In this document: in pieces, positions 1-10,376 of the stretch
How positions within the stretch are numbered: position 1 is the first letter of the stretch
How the letters are laid out: each line of letters opens with the position of its first letter
Source of the DNA: Grifola frondosa
Lineage: Eukaryota; Basidiomycota; Agaricomycetes; Polyporales; Grifolaceae
Reading direction: 5' to 3'
DNA length: 64,000 nucleotides
NCBI GenBank assembly: GCA_001683735.1
Contig: LUGG01000009.1
Location: forward strand, 992,001-1,056,000
Program-made: the position numbers and the translations under genes
The notes under the pieces: model-generated
The model's database searches: none
Seen by the model: only the letters and a program-made list of their open reading frames with translations
Told to the model about the DNA's origin: nothing

Positions 1-757
1 AATAATTTGGTTTATAAGATTAAACTAGGAAATATTCCTTTAAGTTCAATGACTGGCCATTCAAATAACCACAGATTGATTTTAGCAAGTTTACATGATT
101 AGCAGAGAACTTTATTGGAGGGATCTCAGCCTGACCAGAACTCAAGAGGACTTTGTAGCTTCCTCATGAGTATATCATTTACCCAAAGAGGGCAAAGTCT
201 GATCTTCTCTGATACTGAGTGGATCAACATTCTTCCTGTATGCATAGTCAAATGTGACCATGTTTTCTATTGCTCTTAGTCATATACTTGATGTTAGCAT
301 CAAGGCAACCTACTTTTCTGTGCTTCACTCATTTTTCACTTTTAGTCATCCTCAGAATCATTCAATTTCACCTTCTTAGGACATCTTCAGCTTTTTCCAT
401 TGTTTTATGACTGCCCATATTGAATCCAGTTTATATACTATACCTTTTCAATCAATTACAGCTTTTGTGTATGTGACATTGTCAAAATAATTGATCAATT
501 TGACAACTTTAGTCTGTAAATGTGTAACCAGTCAGAATTTTATAAAATTATAGGTTTAAAGTACAAATTCATCTTGGATGACAGTTGTGGCTAATCAAAC
601 ATTTACAAATATAATCTGTGTACTATTTCAATCCTTAATACAAAAGATGGAGGGTGATGTGACAGGCTAACCCATATGGTAGTAATGTCACTTTTTCTCA
701 AAGCTGGACAAACTTGTAATAACTGACGTGCAGCTAAGTTACTTAATAAAAGAATCA
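1..757. other. AT-rich flank, no gene recognised
   Basis: No convincing coding region on either strand and no similarity to a family I can name. It ends in the 8-bp sequence AAGAATCA (750-757), which is repeated just beyond the right end of the neighbouring KDZ element, so this stretch is the original left flank of that insertion. Confidence 0.5.
750..757. repeat. left target-site duplication of KDZ element (AAGAATCA)
   Basis: The octamer AAGAATCA directly precedes the left inverted-repeat tip and recurs immediately after the right tip. Confidence 0.85.
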
Positions 758-1123
758 CACCTGGACATCACATGTAATAGAGCTTATTAGCTTGCCATAC
801 CTATCCCGGTATGGCAAGCTAATAAGCTCCGATAGCGCTATTTCCACTCACTGCCAGTAGCACCGTGAATAAATCCAAATATCCTACATATCATGATACC
901 TAGTGTGCCGCCAACATATAGATAAGAGAGATAAGACTGCCGACACACCTGGCACTGTGGCGCCACGCTCAAGTGCTCAGTAACTCCTGCCACCATCGCA
1001 CCCGATGTCCAGCCGTGCCTCGTCGTCATCGTTGTTGATGACCACGACATCTCCCCCATTTCTGCATTATTTTTCTTGCTTTTTTCATTATTGCTATTAA
1101 GTAAATGTATCTGAATATCATTA
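758..1123 (+). repeat. left terminal inverted repeat of KDZ element
   Basis: About 366 bp, matching the reverse complement of 10002-10368 with scattered substitutions. Homology stops near ATCATTAAAG at 1117-1126. It contains the subterminal palindrome 781-828. A small open frame on the minus strand here is mirrored in the other arm and is a by-product of the repeat. Confidence 0.88.
781..828. repeat. subterminal palindrome, left end
   Basis: Two perfect 21-base arms, beginning AGCTTATTAGCTTGCC, are separated by a 6-base loop TATCCC, so the element tip could form a hairpin or cruciform. It starts 23 bases inside the tip. The same palindrome lies at the other end, so it is probably a functional part of the termini, such as a transposase binding site. 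Confidence 0.85.
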
Positions 1124-1373
1124 AAGTCTTCATGTGACACCATCGTTGATTACATTCATCCTGCTCACTGTCGGCAGCGTGAACACGTGATGCTGAAGTT
1201 CAACACGGCGCTACCGGGCTTCACATTCCCCGCCTCCTTCTACACGCTGTTTAACACCCTGCTGCCACTTCCCCCCCATATCTCATGCCCGCGATTAGGG
1301 GATTGCTATCAAAGGACATTCAATACATGTCACTGGTAGCACCATACATCTGGTAAGTTTCATTATATTCAAT

Positions 1374-4300
1374 GTGTTGTATGTACTAATTCATGCCGCA
1401 GATCTCAGTGCAGAGTCTTTGCGTGCACTTGCTGACATACGTGGAGAAGTACAGCCATCTCTTGAAAACCCTCACCTTTCCAACTCCTCCAACAATGTTC
1501 AAGATTATCCCATGGAGGAGGATATGGCAGGCATTCAAGATCTTGATTGGGAGACAGTGCCGGAGGACTTGCAGGTGAACACCATGTTCATCTATGCATT
1601 GAGGGATATCCAAGGCTCTCGGTGAGTAATTATGTTTGTTTTCCTTTAAATCAGCTCACTTACTTTATACACAGATGGAAATCTCATTAGTACAGAGACA
1701 TGCAAATGTGGCGCCAGCGAATCCGCAACATGGACGAGAACTGGCATCCACTCCTTCCCAACATCACTGACGCCTACATCTACTGGAGATACAACTCCAA
1801 AAATCCATCCCCTCATCCATCTGATCCATCAGATGATAGTTTCACGATCAACATGATCGACTTCTACACGGTGGACACAACTGCGACAATCACCCAGACA
1901 GTTGACATCACATCTACTGCAGAGGCCCTCATTCTTAATGGCTACCTCGGATCTACGCCCATCAGCCCTACCCTTGCCATCTCCCTCTCGACGCTCGAAC
2001 TGTTGTGATCTATCTATCTGTTCAAGCCCTCCTTCAGTGTGGAGGCATTCACAAAGTTAATATGTCATTTCCACAAGGTACGTATTGATGCTACAGAATT
2101 ATCATGCATACTAAGAAGACTGCACACACACAAACAGATTCCATTTCGACGCCATTTTCGTAGCGCTATTGCCAACGTGTTCGATGTATACCTCACAATC
2201 CTGCACAATGTCATGAACCAGGTTTTTCATGCACTTGGTCACAGTACGCCCAACTGGCGCATCTTGAATGCATGCCCAGCATGCAATTACGAGGTGAGTA
2301 ACTATATGTCATATTTTTATGTGCTGACTGGGCTTTTGTAGCTGGAAGGCAAGACACCTTCCATGTTCTCTCGCATGTATTGCATCAATGGCAACAACTC
2401 TTTGAAGTGGCTCGCTCCCTTAGGCAACCGGAAGGTGGGTGACATGCGCATCTTTGCTGAAAGCAACTACTATCTGCTGAACAAGTTTGTTGACCAGTTC
2501 GCAAATGAGGTCCGGTCAAGAAGATCACAAGCCAAGGTCTTAGTTCCCGATCGTCAAGATACTGACCATATATCAGAAGGTTCAGATGGCGAAGAAGACC
2601 CGATGGTGATACTCTCTTGCCAACTCTGATTTATAAAACACAAATATGTATCCTATAAACCGTAAAGTCAGTAGCAATGAGATATAGTGTGAATGGGCTC
2701 TCGATTTCTCACAGAGGTCCCTTGCACTGAGTTGTATAATTGATTATGCTTGCGATTTGCAAATAAATTGCACATTTCCGAAGTAAAAGAAACACAGAAC
2801 AATATGGAAGAAATACTTAGCAAAATGGGTTCTTCGCACACTCCATGCGTATCACAACTAAAGAGTTCTTCTCAATCGCAGGTTCGAAGTCACAGTGTGT
2901 ATGATGGTTTATTTGTATAGTCACAAGTGTCGCGGTCACAGTATCGCAGTGTGAGAAGAGCTTTAGTGTAGAGTGGATGCGATCACAAGTGAAGCCAACA
3001 ATTTTGTACTCTGTACTTGTGGGGGAAACTCGTATCTGAGTCGTATTGTACTATACATGAGTTTTTATGAATTATTCTACGTATCTGAAACACGAAAAGA
3101 CCTCGGTACAAATCAAAAGCCGATCGCAAGTGCCTTGCGATGAACATATCCTGTGAGATATGCTAACTAGTAAGGGAAAAGTCAGTTGCAATATCTACAA
3201 ATGTCTAGGATGAAACACGAAACAAGTAAGCTATGAACAATCAGGGTGAAAGGAATACAGGAATTATGGTGGCTGAACTACTACACCTGCCACATATAGC
3301 CACGCACTGCACCGGCATGCGAAATATGCGAAGGCACGCATGAGTAGATGCATGGCCTTCTCGAGGCGTCTGTTGTAAAGGGAAATGCATCGCGTTGATA
3401 GTACGGTCTGGAATACACTGCAAACAATAGTGGCGACATTGCATTGATGTGTGGAATCGCATGGCGTAGCTAAATCAGCTATGGGAAGAATCTAAGGCTG
3501 GGTAGGAGTCGAAAGGACTGGGATCAGGGTTCGACATGTGTGATCCACCAGGCAGACGCATGTAGGATGCTGAACAATTGGGTCGCAAGTGTTTCGACCT
3601 GTCGCACATCTCCATGTGGTGAATTTGAATGGCTAAATAACGTATCGTGTGAATTTTGACCGTATGATAGTGTAGAACCATTGAAAGTCTATGTTCGGCT
3701 GATCGCATGTTGCGACGAAGTTAGATACTATTGTGCAAGTGACCTGCGATGATGTAATCGCAAGTGCGACTCTGTCTGCAACTTCTGCATGATCATCAGA
3801 TGCTTGAATGCGAAAATAGATTGATCCACGTAGCATGCACCTTTGTATCAATGGATGGGGGGGGGGGGGGGATCCTATGGATGGTGCGAACAATGAGAAG
3901 TCTGCGAACTCTGGTTATACACGAAACTGGAAGGCCGCCGCATCCGAAGATAGGAAATGCATGTGGGGCATATTTGAGGAGACAGGCCTATTCGCAAGTG
4001 CCTGTAGGCACGGTTTCATCCTATGGCTTGTGAATATGGTGCGAAGCAGAGAGTTGTAAGCGTAGAGTACTCTATTTTGTAGTTCATATGCTAACATCCA
4101 AATATCTGCAGAGCAAAATACCCACTCACAATTGTCGCAAAGGTCCTTGAGGTCTTTGGTTCATGAACACTTTGCAGCTATGACATCGGGTGCACTTTCG
4201 AGGAGACAGTTCGCAACAGCTCCCTCAGACCCAAGTTCATCGAACTGCTGTCTCAATGCATTTCACGGATACTCCCATGCCTACTCTTGTCAGACTCGCA

Positions 4301-5816
4301 ACCATCCGAACGTCATCAAGGGCATGGGGCTGGAAGATCTCAAGACACTCGAGCATGTATTTAGTTCATCCAACCAGCTGGCCTCGGTGATGCGCTATGT
4401 GTCAGCTTACTGTCACCGCATGTACATCAATCTTTTTTTTCAACAGTGGGATGACGAGAAGTACACGAATCTTGGTACTATGCTATTCAACAACTATACA
4501 CAAGCCCTCAATATCATCAATACCCAGACAGTTGCTCTCGCCGACGCTATGAAATCTTTAGATCTTACAGTCGAAGATCTTCGCCGCCTTGGGGAGGAGG
4601 AACAGAAGTACTTTGATACACTCAGTGAAGAGGTCCCATGGGATGTCCATGCTATGGCCTACATAGAGGCACTGCAGGAGTGGTGCTCTGTATAGTATGT
4701 ATCTATACAATGTTTTAAGATATACAGCTGACATTATTCTCAGCGCGCAGCTTGATGCTGCGTCAGCTACTTTCCTGAACTCCACGCCAGCCAATTATCA
4801 ATTTGTCGACCTGACATCTGGTCCGACATCCTATAGCTCCGATCTTTTGAACACCAGGAAGCTCGAGACATGACATCGGTATCTAGCGGAGCATCAAGAT
4901 ATTTTATTGCATGAAATTACGGCCATGGAAGTGAAGATGGAAGTCCCCAGCCGATGGCAGCCAACAGACGCTGTGTACGTCGCCACTGTCAAGTATATTG
5001 CAACATGGCAATACCAGCAAGCCCTCGACCACCTTCAAAAGCTGGTAATCCAGAGGCTGTTTGAGCTGCACAAGCTCAATCTTGCTCAAACTGGTGAGTG
5101 GTATCCATTTCCAAATAATATAGCTAATAACCCTCATTGTAGCTTATTGCATTCACACTCACATCGCAAAGTCTCTTCAGACCCGGTGTCATGCAATTCG
5201 AAATGCCGTTAAGGCATATAATGTTGCAGCACATGTGTTGGAACCTTCCCGTCCTATGCTGAAGTGGGAAAAGGTGTCCCATTACAGCTTTCTCGAGGAG
5301 TTTTCACTCCTACACGACACTCGGAATGATGTTCACGAGAAGCAATGGATGCAGCCAGCAGTTCGTGAGACAATCAAGCTTGCTCGGCATATCGAACGAG
5401 CTCAGGAGGAGATCCTACAGTGCAATCGAGAGGTACGATGGGTCCACGCCACCATTCGTGATGAGGATGAACTATTCAATACAGTTCTTAAAACTCTCTG
5501 GCAACAGCACAACCCTTTCTACGAGGCCATTCTTGAGTACACTACGTGATGTCATGCTGTCAATGCACACGTTCTTGTGAGTATTCAGCACATCTATCTC
5601 CTGGAAGGCTTTACAGGCGATCCCACTCCTGGACAGCATGCTGGCACCTTGTCCTCATCCACTGTGCTTCCATCTGACTCAGAGCAGCTCTTCAGTGAAG
5701 AGGCTTGTGAACTGGACCTTGAGTTGGAGCAGGATCTTGAGCTAGATGACGACGATGACACCGAAGGTGATATTAGTGGACTGGTTGATTATGTCTCAAA
5801 TCTGTCGATCATGTAG
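1374..5816 (+). pseudogene. KDZ transposase, interrupted
   Basis: DDE-type transposase of the KDZ superfamily, spread over several exons or fragments. The upstream cysteine-cluster region is readable at 1700-2629, with the NACPACNYE block and the LGNRKVGDMRIF segment typical of KDZ-associated domains. The catalytic core follows: NWKAAASEDRK and SACRHGFILW (3925-4027), YDIGCTF (about 4179-4199, a catalytic aspartate), FHGYSHAYSCQ, NHPNVIKGMGLED and the block ending QQWDD (4261-4455). The C-terminal part runs through 5549 and ends in an acidic tail (5577-5816). An in-frame TGA at 4164-4166 just before YDIGC and a frame change near 4250 break the core, and an X-like insert separates the cysteine-cluster region from the core. 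The first exon is uncertain; the recognisable part starts near 1374. Confidence 0.85.
2640..3850. repeat. X-repeat-like insert inside the KDZ transposase
   Basis: Non-coding stretch between the cysteine-cluster exons and the KDZ core. It shares short blocks with the X copies elsewhere in the window: GGGGGAAACT(C/T)GT (3018-3030), GGCTGAAC(T/C)ACTA (about 3270) and a CACAGT/CGCAGT-rich part (2880-2970). TCGCAAGTG-like words recur within it. A run of 13 G lies at 3857-3869. Boundaries are approximate. Confidence 0.45.
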
Positions 5817-6065
5817 TACAGCAATCAATATATGCAGTGTATTGTATTTCTAGTAATGTTCTTGAAATTTTGAATGAAAATGAACCGCAAAATGACCAGA
5901 AATTAGTCAGAAACATGAGGCAGAGACATCGGACTGCAGCATCGTAAAGTGCCTCTGTGAAAGCACTCCTCAGCTCTATCTCAGTACATCGATCACCATC
6001 GATCACTTCATCACTTCCACCTTACTTGCTCTGTCCACAATGGTCTCTCCTCCTTCCTATATAAT

Positions 6066-7813
6066 ATGCAGTCTTCTGTTTCCTATGTATATGTTGTGCT
6101 TGGTGGAACTTATCCAGGAGTGTACAAACCTCATCGGTATGTCATTTTCATGAACTTCTCAGCAGCTCAACTCACTTCATTTATCCCGGATTTTGCGATT
6201 GGTAAATGATACCCCACACTCCCTTAGTGTTGCCACGGCTTAGCCACACCTGTTTCAGCTTTTTAGATATTCTGACATGAGTTTTACAGATAATGACATG
6301 ATCTTAATTGAAATTAATAGCCAAGATGTATATGTATTTGAATATAACACCACCATTTGCATAATAATCTTGAATGTATTTCAATTTCAGTTACATTGAT
6401 AAAAAAGCTGACTACAAAGTCGGACTTTGCAATCGGCTTTTTGCCCATATCTCCATCAATACAAGGTATAACATTTTGATATGTGGCAAGATTATGCGGC
6501 TATATATAAGCTACAAAATGAGTGTAATATTACTGCGATATCTGAAAAACTGCACAAGTTATGAGTCATATATCATTTAGGCCTGACTTAGCTGCAGCAA
6601 CACTACACTCCCTCTCATCATCAAATGCATATGCAAAGAAGATGCCAACGTGGTCTATATTCTACAATCATTTTTTGCAGATTTTCCGGAAGACGTCGAT
6701 ACTTATGACATTGTCGTGGCTGTTGATGCCGCCGCCGACGATTGCTTCACCTTTTACAATATATCGAAGTTTTATGCAGTTGCTCAGGGGCAGGAGAATG
6801 GTATCTATATGGATTGTGACTGGTGAGTTGACAGAACTCTTTCTTAGCATTACTCAACATCATGTAGGCACAAGGAGGTCTTGCCATTCATTGCATCTAC
6901 TGGACGCCCCAAATACAAAAAGTTTTCCATATTGAAGAATGCCATTATGTGGTATTTTGCCAGGAGCACAGGGCTGGATTACCCGCTCCCATGTCGAACA
7001 CTTCCTCCACCATCCACACAGCCTCCACTGTCCATGCAAACCACGACTTCCATGCGGCCCTTGTCATCTATGCGATCTTGGAGTTCCACGCAGCCTCCAT
7101 CATCTCTGCCGCCTTCGCCATCTACACTTCCTCCACTATCTGTGCCGCCACCACCGCCACTATCTATGCCTCCTCCGTGATCTGCACAGCCTCCGCTATC
7201 TATGTTGCTGTCACCGCCATCTGCTCAGCTGCCATCATACATGCAGGCGACACCTTCTAGGCAGCATCGGCCATATGTGGGCCACCGACACCATCTCAGT
7301 CACCCACGCAACGTCAGCCAGCTGCGCAGCCCCCACCATACATGCAGATTAAATTGTCTTCATCACCGCACAAGAAGGTAGCTCCATCTGTGAGCGACAC
7401 TGATCTAGATCTCGACTTTCGTAGTAAGTTGTTAATTGAATAAATGTTGTTACTTGCTCACCTTTTGCTACAGGTTTGCGAATAGAAGAGTCTACCAGTG
7501 CACCCACCACCCCTGATTGGATGTCGCAGAGCATGTCAGCTTTGCGACAGTTCATTTTGGTGAACTTCACGGTGTTGTCGGGACATACTACGGAGGCCTG
7601 CCTGCTCACCAGCCACTGATTGTCTCTCTTGGGGCTGCCACGAATGCTTTCATTGTGACTCTCGGGTACTCACAAGAGGCAGTCATGGCTATTGTTCAAG
7701 CCTGACTGTATTCTGTCTCTCTGGAGGAGTTTGTAGAGTATCTTGCACCACAAGGCATGTCTGTTGCTACTATCACACATCTCTGGGACATTGTTATCTT
7801 GCCAGAGCTGTAG
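6066..7813 (+). pseudogene. KDZ cargo gene 1: viroplasmin/RNase H1 N-terminal-like module, Pro-rich linker
   Basis: The start at 6066 begins a short exon reading MQSSVSYVYVVLGGTYPGVY. The next exon acceptor is near 6680. The encoded FYAVAQGQENGIY followed by TGRPKYKKFSILKNA (about 6769-6945) has the aromatic/G-x-Y and KYKKF pattern of the caulimovirus viroplasmin/RNase H1 N-terminal fold, which binds RNA-DNA hybrids in other proteins. A proline/serine/threonine-rich linker (about 6990-7180) and a hydrophobic alpha-helical C-terminal part (7500-7813) follow. A TGA at 7703-7705 interrupts the last part. The MITE at 6227-6603 sits in what appears to be the first intron. The domain call is from pattern memory only. 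Confidence 0.5.
6227..6603 (+). mobile_element. MITE copy 1 (377 bp, TA target site)
   Basis: Non-autonomous element with imperfect inverted tips GTGTTGCCACGGCTTAGCC and GGCCTGACTTAGCTGCAGCAACAC, flanked by TA on both sides (6225-6226, 6604-6605). No coding capacity. A TA target suggests mobilisation by a Tc1/mariner-type transposase. Nested in the KDZ element, so it is younger than that insertion. Confidence 0.9.
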
Positions 7814-7977
7814 AATATGTTCTGTTCTACCTATGTTACATATGTACATCTCTACATCATGTGCAGATCTTTTTTTCATGTTGAGTGCTCTTCATTGTTG
7901 TTTATCACTCTATACACTCATTGACTAGGCTTCCCCTCCCATAGAATGCAGCTCAATGGGGCCTGCAACATCACCAG

Positions 7978-9776
7978 ATGTCCAAGTCTCGCAAAAACAT
8001 GCTCACAAAGCAGACCCGTTCACCATGGTGACATCGCACAAGACAGAAGGCTCCGAAATGCACACCAGTGGAGAAGGCATCCCTTAAGTTACAGAGGAAG
8101 GCTCGGAGTGATGCATACAGCGAGGCCCTTGCAGAAGCAAGAGAGGTTGTGTTGCAGCAGGCTGCACACATGCAAGAGCAGTTCGGCACGCATGACATCA
8201 GCTACTATCTCAAGACAATTATGCAACAGGCTCGGATGGTTTCGAAGCAGCGGAAGGTCAACCGGTGGAATATATTCCTGAGCCAGGAGGTCAAGAAGCA
8301 TAACAACGGTATGTATAAAATATTCTCATTGTATCGGGGCTGACTTTGCTATAGGTCTTCCCAGTAATGAAAGGCGTGTTCGCACATCAGACCCGGAGGT
8401 TGCGAAAGAGATATCTGCCCACTGGAAGGTGATGAGTAAAGAAGAACACGAAGCATTGATGGAGGATGGGGTGAAGAACATGGCCAACCACCGCAAGATG
8501 AGGGCCTTCGTGCCACACAACACTCTTCTAAGTGCATATCATGATGCTCATGTTACGCTCAACGATGTCGAGCATGAGGTATGTTGCCTTACATTACTAA
8601 ATTCTATTTACTTATTACGAACATTTCCTAGCTCACCGTGCTCAACTCGTGCACCGACATGGACGTCTTGCTCTTCACGGTGCGATCCAATGCGCAACAT
8701 TATAACAAGCCGTACATTTTCTGCAGTAATCATCATCTCGCGGAGTTTGTGAAGTTGGTGACGAAGGCCTCAGTACAAGAGCTGGCACTTAAGATGGAGG
8801 GGTATTGCATTTCTGGCATCTTCTTAACAACTATCTGATACTTTTCTAGGCACTGTCAACACATACTTGCAAGATGTATTAGACTTGAAGAAGAAGACCA
8901 GCGGTTTGATATTACAGAAGCTCAGTAAGTTTCAAATTACCTTATTATATGTTTATATCATTCAAACCATACGCAGAGCAAACTGCAACCAGAGGAAGCA
9001 TCTCCCGAATGGTATACAGCAATTTCGACAGCGCGATCACCGAAAAACATGACATCATCATCGAAGATTGGCCTCTCACAAGGTTCTGCTGCCCTAGTGA
9101 TGTCGGGTTGCAAATGGAGCTCAATGTTCTTTATCATGCATGGCAATCCAATTTGACACGCTTTCGACTTATGCCCAATGAGAAGTGGGAACAATGGCGA
9201 AACAATCACATTCAGGTGCAGCTGAGACAGTTGGCGGATGACTACAATGACCTGGAGCCCAGTGATCCTTCTTCCTCTCCCGCCGCTGATTCTACCACCC
9301 CCACTGCTGATTCTACTGCTGCGGCCGATTCTACTACTCCCGCCACCCCATCAAATGTCACGATGGAGGCGACACTCCCTGTAAACACCTCCACTGTCAA
9401 TGATGGTACCGTGGGTGTTACTACGTCGAACAAGTAAGTGCACGACAAGGACGGCATGGAGAATTCCAGGTGGCGCAAGAAGACCAAGGCCTCTCTTGCA
9501 CTCAACTCCCAGATCATGAACATCGTGTCGGGACTAAATGGCACGAGTCTTCCGGTAGCACGAAAGCCTTGCAAGGAATGATCGGACAAGGGCAAGAAGC
9601 GTGGTCAGTGGAAGTCCAAGGAAAATGCAACCCCTGCTACCACAACTGCTGCAACGCGCGTCGCCTCCCCTGCGCCCACCTCCCCTGTGCCCACCACACC
9701 GACTGCATCTGCCGTGCCTGCCAGGTCTGTCATGGACTCTGCTGGAGGTGCCACCAATGAGGTGGCCACAGCTTAG
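7978..9776 (+). pseudogene. KDZ cargo gene 2: HMG-box-like protein
   Basis: The frame starts MSKSRKNMLTKQTRSPW, then hits a TGA at 8029-8031 and continues as HRTRQKAPKCTP. The following exon carries a basic, HMG-box-like segment: KVNRWNIFLSQEVKKHN, SDPEVAKEISAHWKVMS and EEHEALMEDG (about 8253-8500). Introns are visible near 8311-8354, 8578-8631 and 8804-8850. The last exons encode VYSNFDSAITEKHDIIIEDW (about 9013-9075), a Thr/Ala/Pro-rich stretch and a Lys-rich tail ending at 9776. A second TGA lies at 9579-9581. Genes of this shape often accompany KDZ transposases in agaricomycetes. Function is unknown; DNA binding is an inference from the HMG-like segment. Confidence 0.55.
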
Positions 9777-10001
9777 ATGGGTGGCACGCTGTACCGCACA
9801 TGCAGCGCTGTTCCTTTTGTTTACATTCATTTTTTGTGCCTGTATATTTCTGTGGACATGTTGAGCTTCTTATAATATATGTTTTCTTGCTGTTTTCATA
9901 TGTTTTCAACTGCTATACAATGTTTTTGCGCCCTCATACCACTGGAAATGACTTGTGTCCTTTCTAACATCATCAAGCATGATTACATAGGTAATAATAT
10001 T

Positions 10002-10368
10002 CTAATGATATTCGGATACATCTACTTAATAGCAATAATGAAAAAAGCAAGAAAAATAATGCAGAAATGGGGGAGATGTCGTGGTCATCGACAATGATGA
10101 CGACGAGGCACGGCTGGACATCGGGCGTGATGGTGGCGGGAGTTACTGAGTGCTTGAGTGTGGCGCCACAGTGCCAGGCGCGTCGGCGGTCTTATCTCTC
10201 TTATTTATATGTTGGCGGCACACTAGATATCGTGATATGTAGGATATTTGGATTTATTCACGGTGCTACTGGCAGTGAGTGGAAATAGCGCTATCGGAGC
10301 TTATTAGCTTGCCATACCGGGATAGATATGGCAAGCTAATAAGCTTTATTACACATGATGTCCAGGTG
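10002..10368 (-). repeat. right terminal inverted repeat of KDZ element
   Basis: Reverse-complement partner of 758-1123. The two arms differ at a few percent of positions (for example GTTGTTG versus ATTGTCG around the ATGACCACGAC block), so they have diverged since insertion. Confidence 0.88.
10298..10345. repeat. subterminal palindrome, right end
   Basis: Counterpart of 781-828 with the same arms. One base pair next to the loop is mismatched (GATATGG in place of GGTATGG). Confidence 0.85.
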
Positions 10369-10376
10369 AAGAATCA
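10369..10376. repeat. right target-site duplication of KDZ element (AAGAATCA)
   Basis: Exact copy of the octamer at 750-757, directly adjoining the right inverted-repeat tip. Confidence 0.85.

Larger units (their letters stand above)
758..10368 (+). mobile_element. KDZ (Kyakuja-Dileera-Zisupton) DNA transposon, complete ends
   Basis: A 9.6-kb class II element. Its boundaries are set by long terminal inverted repeats beginning CACCTGGACATCA at 758 and ending with the reverse complement at 10368. The 8-bp AAGAATCA lies directly outside both tips (750-757 and 10369-10376); an 8-bp target duplication is known for Zisupton-type elements. Inside are a KDZ transposase gene (about 1374-5816) and two accessory genes (6066-7813 and 7978-9776), all on the plus strand. 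All three carry in-frame stops, so this copy is not autonomous as sequenced. A 377-bp MITE (6227-6603) and an X-repeat-like insert (about 2640-3850) are nested inside. The ends and the transposase homology are seen directly; the family assignment rests on conserved KDZ protein motifs. Confidence 0.9.

Noticed and set aside
838..1143. Open frame in the left KDZ inverted repeat, mirrored at 10067-10288
   Set aside because: It exists in both arms only because they are inverted copies; no homology and no separate promoter or intron structure.
3857..3869. Run of 13 G as a possible G-quadruplex element
   Set aside because: A single homopolymer run in a decayed insert; no conserved context to support a function, and its length may be a sequencing artefact.
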